A stretch of DNA of 64,000 nucleotides, from positions 484,167 to 548,166 of the forward strand of contig CADEDY010000001.1 in the NCBI GenBank assembly GCA_902826215.1. Reading direction: 5' to 3'. Shown piece after piece: positions 15,599-24,050 of the stretch. Origin of the DNA: an uncultured Bacteroidota bacterium (GTDB lineage: Bacteria > Bacteroidota > Bacteroidia > Flavobacteriales_F > PHOS-HE28). The notes beneath the pieces are model-generated. The model was not told where the DNA came from. It worked only from the letters and a program-made list of their open reading frames with translations, and searched no databases. Each line of letters begins with the position of its first letter. The stretch's first letter is position 1. The position numbers and the translations under genes were made by a program.

Positions 15599-16165
15599 AT
15601 GTCTGGAGCCACCGATGAACACCTGGCCAAGGTGCTGGAGCGCCTCGGCGAAGTGGCCCGTGCGTTGCGCTGGAAGCAGGCCACCGAAGCGGGGATCAGC
15701 GCGTTGCAATTGCGTATCCTGGGAGTGCTCGCTGAGCATCCCGAACGTCAGATGGGCGTGGCCCTCCTTGCGGAGGAACTGCAAGTAGGCAAACCCACGG
15801 TGAGCGAGAGTGTGAAGGGGCTTGTGGACCAAGGATTTTTGGATCGTAAGGCCGGGGGAACCGACGGTCGAAGCCACACACTGCGGTTGCGTGCTGCGGG
15901 ACGGAAGCACGCGCAGGGTGTGCCGCCGCTGAGCGAGGCCATGGCTACGCTGCCTGGGTCGCGCAAGGATATGTTGCTGCTGGCCGCGATGCAATTGCTC
16001 GAAGCATTGGTCCAAAGTGGTCACGTGCAGGTGCAGCGCATGTGCTGGACCTGCAAACATTATCGCGGCGATCGTGATACGCTGCATCATTGCGCGCTGT
16101 TGAAGAAGGACCTCGTGGTGCAAGAGTTGCGCACGGATTGTTCAGAGCACGAACAGGCAGCTTGA
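15599..16165 (+). CDS. MarR-family regulator with C-terminal four-cysteine cluster
   Basis: A 188-residue winged-helix protein. The MarR core (about 10-140) includes LRILGVLAEHPERQMGVALL, LQVGKPTVSESVKGLVDQGF (recognition helix) and the wing DRKAGGTDGRSHTLRLRAAG. After it comes an extra tail with cysteines at 149, 152, 165 and 181 (C-X2-C-X12-C-X15-C; motif CWTCKHY, then HHCALL and DCSEHE), which could bind zinc or an iron-sulfur cluster. MarR proteins are usually repressors released by oxidation or ligands. The upstream genes encode CxxC proteins, so a thiol- or metal-responsive switch is plausible. The likely targets are the palindrome at 14441-14457 and its own leader. The cluster's function is inferred. 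Confidence 0.85.
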   Translation: MSGATDEHLAKVLERLGEVARALRWKQATEAGISALQLRILGVLAEHPERQMGVALLAEELQVGKPTVSESVKGLVDQGFLDRKAGGTDGRSHTLRLRAAGRKHAQGVPPLSEAMATLPGSRKDMLLLAAMQLLEALVQSGHVQVQRMCWTCKHYRGDRDTLHHCALLKKDLVVQELRTDCSEHEQAA

Positions 16166-16166
16166 G

Positions 16167-16184
16167 TGATCTGAGTTCAGATCA
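16167..16184. promoter_or_regulatory. 18-bp near-perfect palindrome after the MarR gene
   Basis: TGATCTGA-GT-TCAGATCA has perfect 8-bp arms and a 2-base centre, one base past the MarR stop codon. It is too tight for an RNA hairpin with the full arms but suits a dimeric DNA-binding protein. Its sequence differs from the palindrome at 14441-14457. Confidence 0.4.
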
Positions 16185-16199
16185 TGGGCGTTTGTTATT

Positions 16200-16269
16200 G
16201 GACGCCAAAACGCCCGAAACCCGACACCGGCAATTCCGGGCATCGGGTTCGGGAGTGGTGCGAAGTTAC
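16200..16269 (-). repeat. Promoter-leader repeat, copy B (between convergent genes)
   Basis: The second copy of the 70-bp element found before mfd, with the same block order, the same imperfect inverted repeat and a -7-like box TAACTTCG on the minus strand (16261-16268). Here no gene starts after it. Read on the minus strand it points into the 3' end of the MarR gene. The rest of this 231-base gap (16166-16396) holds an imperfect repeat of GCAATGGA and a weak GC hairpin near 16351-16368. Confidence 0.75.
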
Positions 16270-16396
16270 GGGTAGGATCTGCGTGAGTGATCGCAATGGA
16301 AAGCCCACAGCCACCCGAGACATGAGGGTGGCGAGGACTTGCAATGGAGAGCGCGACGGCGCGCTTTTGGCGCCGGCACGCCCAACTTCATACGAC

Positions 16397-16936
16397 CTAC
16401 GAGCTTTCCATCCCTTGCGCCAGCTCGTGCATCTTCAGCACGGTGTTCCAGTTGCGTCCGGTGTTCACCACGCCGATCCACTTGTCGAACTTCTCGGCCA
16501 TCTTACTGGTACCGAAACCATTCGGAGTGTGGATATAGCACACGCCCTTCACCATTTTCAGATCTTCATCGCCAACAGCAAGTGCCCGGATCTTCTTGAT
16601 CGCATCGGCCATTGGTGGTTCGGCCAAGAGCACTGCATGCACATGTTTCCCTTCGGCCTTGTTGGGGAAGGGATCGTTCTTGATCACCGCTTCCCACTCC
16701 GCTGCCGTGGGGGCGAAAATGGGCCGCTCGTAGTTGAATTTCTTGCGGCAGATCCCGGCCACCTTTACAAGGGTTTCTTCTCGTGTAAGCGCACTACGCA
16801 CCAAGGCATTGCCACTGTTGATGTAGGTGGTGGCGTTCTTGAATCCGGCCTTCGTGAGCGCTTCGCGTAGTTGGGTTACGGGCAGTTGCACGGGACCGCC
16901 TACACCGCGGAACAGGAGGAGGTAGGTGGTGAGCAT
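16397..16936 (-). CDS. DUF1697 family protein
   Basis: A 179-residue protein beginning MLTTYLLLFRGVGGPVQLPV, with LREALTKAGFKNATTYINSG (the DUF1697 hallmark of an RGxN-like start followed by G-TYI-SGN) and ALVRSALTREE. The domain has unknown biochemical function and is soluble. The ATG at 16936 was preferred because the longer reading frame would run into fbp coding sequence. It follows fbp on the same strand with a 17-base gap and is probably co-transcribed. The motif match is good, but no function can be given. Confidence 0.85.
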   Translation of the reverse strand: MLTTYLLLFRGVGGPVQLPVTQLREALTKAGFKNATTYINSGNALVRSALTREETLVKVAGICRKKFNYERPIFAPTAAEWEAVIKNDPFPNKAEGKHVHAVLLAEPPMADAIKKIRALAVGDEDLKMVKGVCYIHTPNGFGTSKMAEKFDKWIGVVNTGRNWNTVLKMHELAQGMESS

Positions 16937-16953
16937 GGGAGCGAGGAAGTGCC

Positions 16954-17916
16954 CTAGGACTTCATGGCCTTCTCCACCATCCCTTTGCTGCCGATATACA
17001 ACGGACACCTTTGGTGAAGCTCCGTAGGTTTCAGATCAAGAATGCGGTTGGTGCCATCGGTCGCCATGCCGCCCGCCTGTTCAACGATCATGGCCAAGGT
17101 GTTCGCCTCGTAGAGCAGACGCAGCTTTCCGTTCGGTGCTTTCTTGGTAGCAGGGTAGAGGTAGATGCCGCCCTTCAGCAGGTTCCGATGGAAGTCGGCC
17201 ACCAGACTGCCGATGTAACGACCGCTCATCTGTTGGCGCTTGCAGTCGTCGATGTAGTTGCGCACGCCGTCGCTGAACTCGAAGTAGTTGCCCTCGTTCA
17301 CCGAGTAGATCCTGCCTACTTCCGGTGTGGTCATGTTCGGGTGGCTCAAGCAGAATGTGCCGATGCTCGGGTCCAACGTGAATCCGTTCACGCCGTGCCC
17401 CGTGGTATACACGAGCATGGTGCTGCTTCCATAGATGATATAACCAGCAGCAACCTGTGCATTGCCGGGTTGCATGAAGTCCTCCATCGTTGCACTGGAG
17501 CCTTGACTGATGCGCCGGTAGATGCTGAAGATGGTTCCGATGCTCACGTTCACATCGATGTTGCTGCTGCCATCGAGCGGGTCCATGGTCACCACGTACT
17601 TTCCGCCATTGTCGAAGTGGACGATCTCCTCGTTCTCTTCACTGGCCACAGCGCACACTTCACCTTGGCTGCGCAGCAAGCGGATGAACAGGTCGTTGGC
17701 ATACACATCCAATTTCTGCTGTTGCTCACCCTGCACGTTCTCGGTGCCTTGTGCCCCGAGGATGTCCTCCGCTAGTCCAGCCTTGTTCACTTCGCGATTC
17801 ACCATTTTGCCCGCCAACCGGAAGCTCGTGAGCAATTGCGTCAGCTCGCCTGTTGCATAGGTGAATTCGTGTTGACGTTCGGTGATGAACTCGGCGAGTG
17901 TCTTGATGTTGGCCAT
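16954..17916 (-). CDS. fbp: Class I fructose-1,6-bisphosphatase
   Basis: A 320-residue enzyme of standard class I length. It hydrolyses fructose 1,6-bisphosphate to fructose 6-phosphate in gluconeogenesis. The metal-binding motif [20 protein letters not shown] is present, as are the substrate-binding region [20 protein letters not shown] and [20 protein letters not shown]. The start [13 protein letters not shown] gives the normal N-terminus. A box ATATTTG lies about 65 bases upstream, close to the Bacteroidota consensus. It is divergent from the acetyltransferase gene and followed by the DUF1697 gene. Confidence 0.95.
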   Translation of the reverse strand: MANIKTLAEFITERQHEFTYATGELTQLLTSFRLAGKMVNREVNKAGLAEDILGAQGTENVQGEQQQKLDVYANDLFIRLLRSQGEVCAVASEENEEIVHFDNGGKYVVTMDPLDGSSNIDVNVSIGTIFSIYRRISQGSSATMEDFMQPGNAQVAAGYIIYGSSTMLVYTTGHGVNGFTLDPSIGTFCLSHPNMTTPEVGRIYSVNEGNYFEFSDGVRNYIDDCKRQQMSGRYIGSLVADFHRNLLKGGIYLYPATKKAPNGKLRLLYEANTLAMIVEQAGGMATDGTNRILDLKPTELHQRCPLYIGSKGMVEKAMKS

Positions 17917-18014
17917 GATGCGGATCGAATGGTCAGCCTATCGGAAGATCAGAAAATGAGGCTTCTGTCGGCTTCTGCGCTGCAAATATCCGATGTAGGC
18001 GATCTTTGAGCACC

Positions 18015-18491
18015 ATGAATGTGAGGATACGCAAGGCCGAACCCGCCGATGTGCCGCGAATGCTGGATCTGGTGAAGGAGTTGGCGATCTTCGAGAAGGA
18101 GCCAGAAGCTGTTACGGTGACGCTGGATCACATGACGGATGCGGGCTTTGGATCCGAAAAGGTCTGGGTAGGCTGGGTGGCCGAGAACGAGAAGGAGGTC
18201 GTCGGAATGGCGATCTGCTACGAGCGATACAGCACATGGAAGGGTCGCAGACTGTACTTGGAGGACATCGTGGTCACCGAGCGGTCGCGCGGACAACGGA
18301 TAGGCGAGAAGCTTTTCCGCGAATGCGCGAAGTATGCCGTGGAGAAGAACTATGCCGGCATGCTCTGGCAAGTGTTGGATTGGAACGCGGATGCCATTCG
18401 GTTCTATGATCGGTTCGGCGCTGCAATGGATCCTCAGTGGATCAATGGTTCATTGGAGTTGGAACAACTGAAGAAGATCGCAGCGGCATGA
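18015..18491 (+). CDS. GNAT-family N-acetyltransferase
   Basis: A 158-residue GNAT enzyme resembling the diamine/spermidine acetyltransferase-like branch. It starts MNVRIRKAEPADVPRMLDLV. The acetyl-CoA-binding motif A is VTERSRGQRIGEKLFREC (R-x-x-G-x-G/A type). The C-terminus carries LDWNADAIRFYDRFGA. The TTG three codons upstream is less likely than the ATG chosen. The stop overlaps the aspartokinase ATG by four bases (ATGA), so expression is coupled. The acceptor substrate cannot be read from the sequence. Confidence 0.88.
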   Translation: MNVRIRKAEPADVPRMLDLVKELAIFEKEPEAVTVTLDHMTDAGFGSEKVWVGWVAENEKEVVGMAICYERYSTWKGRRLYLEDIVVTERSRGQRIGEKLFRECAKYAVEKNYAGMLWQVLDWNADAIRFYDRFGAAMDPQWINGSLELEQLKKIAAA

Positions 18492-19741
18492 AAGTGTTCA
18501 AGTTCGGTGGTGCAAGTGTGAAGGACGCGGCGGGTTTGAAGAACCTGGCCGAAGTGGTGAAGCAGTTCGCTTTGGACGACCTCATGATCATTGTAAGTGC
18601 GATGGGCAAAACGACCAATGCGCTGGAGGCCATTGTATGGGCCTATTGCGATGGTCGTGACACCAAGGAACTCTTCGAACAATTGCGACGGGATCACCTT
18701 GCGGTACTAGCGGAGGTGGCACCTTCGGATGTGGCCGTTGCCGCAGAGTTGATCCTGAATTTCGACACGCTGCGCGCAACGTTGGATCGTGCGCCGTCCG
18801 GCAATGTGGACAAGGACTATGACAGCATTGTCGCGTTCGGTGAAGTATGGAGCACGCTGATCGTGAGCGCCCACCTGCGGGCATCTGGGATCGTGAATAC
18901 ATGGCTCGATGCACGCACCGTTGTTCGTACCGATGAGCACTATCGCAGCGCGCGCGTGGATTGGGAGACGTCTGCTTTGCGCATCACTGAGCTCATGGAC
19001 GACCTGGAGGAGGGTCCCAAACGGATCGTCACCCAAGGGTTCATCGGTTTCAGCTCAGAAGGTACCACCACCACCTTGGGCCGTGAAGGCTCCGACTTCT
19101 CCGCAGCCATATTCGCTTACCTGCTGAACGCGGAAAGCGTAACGATCTGGAAGGATGTGCCCGGCATGTTCAATGCGGACCCCAATCGGTTCCCGGACAC
19201 GAAGTTGCTCTCGCACATCAGTTACAAGGAAGCCATCGAGCTGAGCTACTTCGGTGCCAGCGTGATCCATCCGCGCACGCTTCAACCCTTGCAGAAGAAG
19301 CAGATCCCATTATTCGTGCGGTCCTTCATGGATCTTTCCGCTCCGGGAAGTACGATCGATGATCGCAGCGAGAACGACTCTTTGATACCGTCGTTCATCA
19401 TCAAGCCGAGACAGTTGCTGATCAGCATCACGCCGCGGGATCTCAGCTTCATCGTGGAGGAGAACCTCAGCGTGATCTTCAAGTTGTTCGCCGAGATGAA
19501 TGTTCGGATCGACCTCATGCAGAACAGCGCTCTGGCCTTCAGTGTGGTCGTCGATGATTCGCCCAGAAGTCGGGAATTGATCGATGTGCTGCGTGCGGAG
19601 TATGAAGTGCGCTACAACGACGGTTGCGAATTGATCACCGTGCGGCACTACGATGAGGAAACGCTCAGGAAGCTCACCGCTGGAAAGGAGTTGTTGGTGG
19701 AACAACGCAGTCGTAGCACAGCACGTTTCGTTGTGCATTGA
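18488..19741 (+). CDS. lysC: Aspartate kinase (monofunctional)
   Basis: A 417-residue aspartokinase starting MKVFKFGGASVKDAAGLKN, which holds the KFGG phosphate-binding signature. It contains ITQGFIGFS-like substrate motifs (IVTQGFIGFSSEGTTTTLGR, then GSDFSAAIFA), and ends in an ACT-like regulatory region (about 300-410; LSFIVEENLSVIFKLFAEMN). It phosphorylates aspartate for the lysine, threonine and methionine routes. The upstream in-frame extension lies in the acetyltransferase gene and was rejected. No homoserine dehydrogenase domain is attached. Confidence 0.94.
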   Translation: MKVFKFGGASVKDAAGLKNLAEVVKQFALDDLMIIVSAMGKTTNALEAIVWAYCDGRDTKELFEQLRRDHLAVLAEVAPSDVAVAAELILNFDTLRATLDRAPSGNVDKDYDSIVAFGEVWSTLIVSAHLRASGIVNTWLDARTVVRTDEHYRSARVDWETSALRITELMDDLEEGPKRIVTQGFIGFSSEGTTTTLGREGSDFSAAIFAYLLNAESVTIWKDVPGMFNADPNRFPDTKLLSHISYKEAIELSYFGASVIHPRTLQPLQKKQIPLFVRSFMDLSAPGSTIDDRSENDSLIPSFIIKPRQLLISITPRDLSFIVEENLSVIFKLFAEMNVRIDLMQNSALAFSVVVDDSPRSRELIDVLRAEYEVRYNDGCELITVRHYDEETLRKLTAGKELLVEQRSRSTARFVVH

Positions 19742-19750
19742 AATAGTACC

Positions 19751-20788
19751 ATGTCGATCAAGAGCGCCATCCGGCTTATTCTCCTCGCGTTCATCGCGTG
19801 TTTCGCCTTCTCCGTTCCGGTATCGGGTCAGTCGAAGAAGCAGGTTGCCGATAGCTTGAGGAAAGTGGTCGCGGTGCAACGGGCCTTGCTCCAACGCGTC
19901 GACACGGCCGGTGATGTGAGCATGCGGATCGCTGTGCGGCTGCACCTTTCGACCATGGTGAAGCCGAAGGAAGCGATCGTTATCCTGAGGGAAAGTTCGG
20001 ATCTGGCCCAAGCGGCACGGCTGCTGGAGGATGAGATCGCTGCTCGAACCTATTTGGCGCAAGCATATTCGGGAAGCGGGGATCACCGGAAGGCCTATGC
20101 AGAATCCATGTTGATCACCGCTTTGGGCAACGAACGGTTGGCATTGCAAGCAGAACGATCCGCTGCGCGCATGGATAGTCTGCTGAAGGTGGCCCAGACG
20201 GAACACCACGAGACCATTCGGAAAGACATGCTGCGACAACTTGAGGTCGAAGAGGGAGCTGCTCGGCAGAAGACGTTGACCGAGCGTTGGATGGTCATCG
20301 CTTTGGGCATTGCAGCCATTGCTCTGTTGGTCGTGACATTCCTCGTTCTTCGGAACGGACTTCAAGCGAAACGCACTAAGGTCGAGATGGCCGCTTTGCG
20401 CGCAGAAGTTGAGGCCTTACGAGGGTCTCCGCAGAACCGGTTGCGTGATCAACCACCGGTCGTGGTCGCACCCGATCCGAGTGCTGCTCATCCGATCGCG
20501 GAAGCCGCTGAGGTCGCGCCAGCCGTTGTGGACGGGACGTTGCTGGCGATCTTTCGAAAGCGAGGTCCTGAGCGGCTCAGCACCCTGCGTGAAGCACGTT
20601 CCCGCGATGACCAGGAGAAGGTCGTGCGCGTGATACACACGTTGAAACCACAGCTCGTTGCTATGGATGCGGAACGCTTCGCACCGCTTTGCGCATCGCT
20701 GACAGCACCTGGTTCGATCGAGAACGCCCAACGCTGGAACAACGATCTGGATCAACTCGAAGCGGCGATGGAACGACTGTTTTCTTGA
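19751..20788 (+). CDS. Membrane protein with periplasmic helical region and C-terminal Hpt-like domain
   Basis: A 345-residue protein. A signal-like hydrophobic start (MSIKSAIRLILLAFIACFAF) is followed by a helical, TPR-like periplasmic part (about 28-175), one membrane helix (about 180-202; MVIALGIAAIALLVVTFLVL) and a short coiled coil. The C-terminal helical bundle (about 255-345) has VIHTLKPQL with His296 in the place of the phosphorylated His of Hpt domains. Hpt domains pass phosphate between response regulators. No kinase or receiver domain is attached and none lies beside it. It follows aspartokinase by 10 bases, which may only be transcriptional read-through. Confidence 0.72.
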   Translation: MSIKSAIRLILLAFIACFAFSVPVSGQSKKQVADSLRKVVAVQRALLQRVDTAGDVSMRIAVRLHLSTMVKPKEAIVILRESSDLAQAARLLEDEIAARTYLAQAYSGSGDHRKAYAESMLITALGNERLALQAERSAARMDSLLKVAQTEHHETIRKDMLRQLEVEEGAARQKTLTERWMVIALGIAAIALLVVTFLVLRNGLQAKRTKVEMAALRAEVEALRGSPQNRLRDQPPVVVAPDPSAAHPIAEAAEVAPAVVDGTLLAIFRKRGPERLSTLREARSRDDQEKVVRVIHTLKPQLVAMDAERFAPLCASLTAPGSIENAQRWNNDLDQLEAAMERLFS

Positions 20789-20792
20789 TCGA

Positions 20793-21692
20793 TCATTCCA
20801 GTCCGTCCTGGATATCGAATACGCGGTTCGGGTAGTCACTGATGATGCCGTCCACGCCGAGGTCCAGCATTCGCTTGATGTCGTCCGGGTCGTTCACTGT
20901 CCAGACCACGAGTTCCATGCCCTTGGCGCGGATCGCTTGCAAGAGCGGCTCATCGGCCATGGTGAATTGCGGGCTGTAGATGCTCGGTTGGAAGGTGAGT
21001 TTGGCCAGATCCTCTTCCAACGAGCCATGTCCTTCCACGAGATAGGCCAGCGGTATCTCCGGTCGTTCCGCGTGGATCACTTCGAGGATCGCTGGATCGA
21101 AGGATTGCAGCATGCATCGATCGGTGATTCCAATGGAGTCGAGCGTGTTGATCACGATGTGAACGAACTCCAACGGTTGTGGTTGGAAGGTTCCGTAGAG
21201 TTCCGGGTCGCTCTTGATCTCGATGTTGAACGAGGGAAGTGCAACGCTGCTCATCATGGCGTGCTCATCCACCTGCTCCACCATGTCGGCCATCAAAGGC
21301 TTGTAGGTGGAACGTTGTTTCTGTTCCGGGAAGTCCGGATGCTGCAGCGACCCGCAGTCATACTTGCGGATGTCGAACGCTGATAGGTGGTAGAGGTTGT
21401 GGGAGCGTTCGTTCGCTTCGCTGATAGGCTCGTCATCCGGCGTGAGGCAGATGCGGTGATCCATCCACGGCTCATGCGAGATCACCAATTGACCATCTTG
21501 GCTCACCACCACATCCAGCTCCAGATAATCGCACCCGATCTCCGTTGCTTTCAGGAAAGCAGGAATGCTGTTTTCGGGAAGCAGCCCCCGGCAACCGCGG
21601 TGGCCATGGATATCGGGGTGCAGGTTCTTCTGGGGCATGCAAGCGGAGAGGGTGATGGCGCAGACGATGGCGCAGCGTTCAGGAAGTGCCAT
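20793..21692 (-). CDS. Glycerophosphodiester phosphodiesterase, lipoprotein
   Basis: A 299-residue enzyme with a lipoprotein-type signal ending LSAC (about residue 18). The GDPD motif HGHRGCRGLLPENSIPAFLK carries the catalytic HR...EN residues, with LELDVVVSQDGQLVISHEPW giving the ELD and H residues. The C-terminus has VVWTVNDPDDIKRMLDLGVD. It cleaves glycerophosphodiesters to glycerol 3-phosphate and an alcohol, here probably in the envelope. The start overlaps the end of the 2-hydroxyacid dehydrogenase gene by 14 bases. It converges with the Hpt-protein gene with four bases between them. Confidence 0.92.
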   Translation of the reverse strand: MALPERCAIVCAITLSACMPQKNLHPDIHGHRGCRGLLPENSIPAFLKATEIGCDYLELDVVVSQDGQLVISHEPWMDHRICLTPDDEPISEANERSHNLYHLSAFDIRKYDCGSLQHPDFPEQKQRSTYKPLMADMVEQVDEHAMMSSVALPSFNIEIKSDPELYGTFQPQPLEFVHIVINTLDSIGITDRCMLQSFDPAILEVIHAERPEIPLAYLVEGHGSLEEDLAKLTFQPSIYSPQFTMADEPLLQAIRAKGMELVVWTVNDPDDIKRMLDLGVDGIISDYPNRVFDIQDGLE

Positions 21693-22632
21693 TCGGAAAG
21701 AGATGGAGGATCTTGTCGGCGAGCACGTCGGCCATCTTGAACTTGCCTTCGTGCGTTACGCCTGCGATGTGCGGTGTCAGTAGTACGCGGTCGTGATGAA
21801 TGAGACGATCGTAGGTCGTGGGATCCATCGAAGCATCCAGCCCATCCAGAGCAGGGCGTTCGAATTCCAGCACGTCCATTGCGGCGGCGATCACGGTGCC
21901 GTTGTCAATGGCATCAAGTAGATCGCGCGTGCACAACACCCCACCGCGCGAGGTGTTGATGATGCGGACCGGTTTCTTCAGTCGCTTGAAGAATGCAGCG
22001 TTCGCATAGTATCGGGTCTCCTCGTTCAACGGAAGATGGAAGCTGATCACGTCGCTTTCCCGAAGCAACTGATCCAGTCCGCATTCCTCCACACCTGCTC
22101 GAGCGAAGCCGCTGAGGTACTTGTCATGGCCGAGTACACGAACTCCGAAACCACGCAACTTCTCAGCGAAAGCACTTCCCATCTGCCCGAAGCCGATGAT
22201 GCCAATGGTCTTTCCCCGTAGGTCCGTACCGCGCAGCGCTTCACGCGGCCATAGCCCAGCGCGCACGGCCATATTGGCGGGCACGAGCAATTTCATCAAG
22301 GCGAGCAACAACATCACACAGCTCTCGCCAACTCCATCACGGTTGCCTTCCGGCGAATTGAGCACTTGGATGCCCTTCTTTCGGCAATACGCCGTGTCGA
22401 TGTTCTCGATACCGGCACCCACACGACCCACGAATCGCAGGTCCGGACATTGCTTCAAGAAAGCCTCGTCCACGATCCCGCTGCGCACGACGATCCCATC
22501 CAAGTTGGTCAGTTGTGCGGTGCGGTCCTTTGCGTTCAAGGCGTGCAAGGCGATGCATGTATGACCCGCGCGTGTCAGTTTCGCCGTCAACTCCGGATGC
22601 ACGATCTCAGCGATTCCGATGCGCATGGTCAT
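21679..22632 (-). CDS. D-2-hydroxyacid dehydrogenase (phosphoglycerate dehydrogenase-like)
   Basis: A 317-residue NAD-dependent dehydrogenase. The NAD-binding motif is TIGIIGFGQMGSAFAEKLRG. The catalytic Arg lies in INTSRGGVLCTRDLLDAIDN and the His in LLTPHIAGVTHEGK. It lacks a C-terminal ACT domain, so it may be SerA-like or act on another 2-hydroxyacid. The start at MTMRIGIAEIV gives a 4-base ATGA overlap with mgtE; a much longer reading frame upstream is only the shadow of mgtE. Overlaps on both sides indicate an mgtE-dehydrogenase-GDPD operon. Confidence 0.9.
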   Translation of the reverse strand: MTMRIGIAEIVHPELTAKLTRAGHTCIALHALNAKDRTAQLTNLDGIVVRSGIVDEAFLKQCPDLRFVGRVGAGIENIDTAYCRKKGIQVLNSPEGNRDGVGESCVMLLLALMKLLVPANMAVRAGLWPREALRGTDLRGKTIGIIGFGQMGSAFAEKLRGFGVRVLGHDKYLSGFARAGVEECGLDQLLRESDVISFHLPLNEETRYYANAAFFKRLKKPVRIINTSRGGVLCTRDLLDAIDNGTVIAAAMDVLEFERPALDGLDASMDPTTYDRLIHHDRVLLTPHIAGVTHEGKFKMADVLADKILHLFPNGTS

Positions 22633-23996
22633 GGGAAGAGGTCGTACATGAAGTGGCCCACAGTGAAGTACGTGAGCAGGCCGAAGATGTCGTTCAAGGT
22701 GGTCACGAAAGGACCGGTGGCCAAGGCGGGATCCACCTTCATGCGATCGAGTAACAACGGGATCACCGTGCCGAACATGGCAGCAGTGAGGATCACGGTG
22801 AAGAGTGCAATGCTCACGGTCCAAGTGAGTGCTTGGGTTTGTTGGAGTGCCATGTTGAGCCCGAATATCACCAGAGCGCAGACCATGGCGGAGAGCAGGG
22901 CCACGCGCAATTCCTTCCACATGCGGATCAGCAGGTGCACATTCACCATACTGCCGGACGCGAGGCCCTGCACCACGATAGCAGAGGATTGAACTCCGAC
23001 ATTCCCAGCGGTGGCCGCGATCAATGGCATGAAGAAGGCCATGGTAGGGTCGATGCGGAGCTGTCCTTCGTAGAGCGCGATGATGCGTGAGGAGACGATC
23101 CCGCCAGCAAGACCGATGAGCAACCACGGCAATCGTGCACGGACCTGAACGAGCGGACTGTCCGTTGCATCCACGTCCTCGCTGATACCGCTGGCCAACT
23201 GGTAATCCTCTTCGGCCTCTTCGGTCATCACGTCCATCACATCGTCGAAAGTGATGCGCCCAACGAGCAGGCCATTTGCATCCACAACAGGAAGTACGAC
23301 CACGTCGTACTTCTTCATCCGCTGTACCACTTCTTCCACATCGGTGGAGGTGGTCACGGAGAACACTTCACTTTCGATCAGGTGCTTGATCAAGGTGCGT
23401 GTGCTCTCTGCGCCGAAGAGCAGATCCTTCAACGGAAGGATCCCCGCAAGTCTTTCATCCTTGTCCACCACGTACACAGTGTACACGTGATCGACCTCTT
23501 GAGCCTGACGTCGCATTTCGACGATGGCGCGGGCAACCGTCCAGTCCATGCGCACGCTCACCAGTTCCTTCGCCATGAGCGCACCAGCGGTGCCTTCCCG
23601 GTAGGTGAGCAGTTCTTCGATGTCCTCCCGTTGCTCCGGATCCTCGAGCAAGGCGATCACCTCGCGTTGCTTGTCCTCGGAGAGGTCGCCCATCACATCG
23701 GCCGCATCATCGGAGTCGATGTGCTCCAACACGTCTTCGGCGATCTCGCGACTGGTCAACGAGTTCAGGAGTTCTTCGCGTAGCTCCTCATGAAGTTCCA
23801 ATAGCACATCGGCCGACTCTTCGCTTTCGAGCAGGCGATAGACGTAGACCGCGTCGTCCAGATTCAGTCGGTCGAGCACGGCCGCGATGTCGGCAGGGTG
23901 CAGGTCTGTCAGCACCGCTTGGATCGCAGAATCGCGACCCTGCTCCACATCACCCCGCAGGGTGTCGATCAGCGGCTTGGTGATGACGAAGGACAT
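22629..23996 (-). CDS. mgtE: Magnesium transporter MgtE
   Basis: A 455-residue protein with the full MgtE plan: an N-terminal helical superfold (about 1-130; ADIAAVLDRLNLDDAVYVYR), two CBS domains (about 135-255; VYVVDKDERLAGILPLKDLL and VVDANGLLVGRITFDDVMDV) and five C-terminal membrane helices from about residue 280 (PWLLIGLAGGIVSSRIIALY, LIAATAGNVGVQSSAIVVQG). It conducts Mg2+ and is gated by Mg2+ bound to its cytosolic domains. A TAGCTTCG -7 box lies 27 bases upstream. It heads an operon with the dehydrogenase and GDPD genes. Confidence 0.95.
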   Translation of the reverse strand: MSFVITKPLIDTLRGDVEQGRDSAIQAVLTDLHPADIAAVLDRLNLDDAVYVYRLLESEESADVLLELHEELREELLNSLTSREIAEDVLEHIDSDDAADVMGDLSEDKQREVIALLEDPEQREDIEELLTYREGTAGALMAKELVSVRMDWTVARAIVEMRRQAQEVDHVYTVYVVDKDERLAGILPLKDLLFGAESTRTLIKHLIESEVFSVTTSTDVEEVVQRMKKYDVVVLPVVDANGLLVGRITFDDVMDVMTEEAEEDYQLASGISEDVDATDSPLVQVRARLPWLLIGLAGGIVSSRIIALYEGQLRIDPTMAFFMPLIAATAGNVGVQSSAIVVQGLASGSMVNVHLLIRMWKELRVALLSAMVCALVIFGLNMALQQTQALTWTVSIALFTVILTAAMFGTVIPLLLDRMKVDPALATGPFVTTLNDIFGLLTYFTVGHFMYDLFP

Positions 23997-24022
23997 AGTG
24001 CACAGGCCTTTCGTGGGCCGCG

Positions 24023-24030
24023 CGAAGCTA
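24023..24030 (-). promoter_or_regulatory. -7 promoter box for mgtE
   Basis: The minus strand reads TAGCTTCG (TAnnTTCG variant), 27 bases before the mgtE ATG, in the gap after rsmA. Confidence 0.5.
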
Positions 24031-24050
24031 CGAAGACGAGGTTGGCAACG

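Noticed and set aside
16351..16368. GC-rich hairpin followed by TTTT as a terminator for the MarR gene
   Set aside because: The stem is only about 4-6 bp and lies almost 190 bases past the stop codon, so support is too weak for a separate call.
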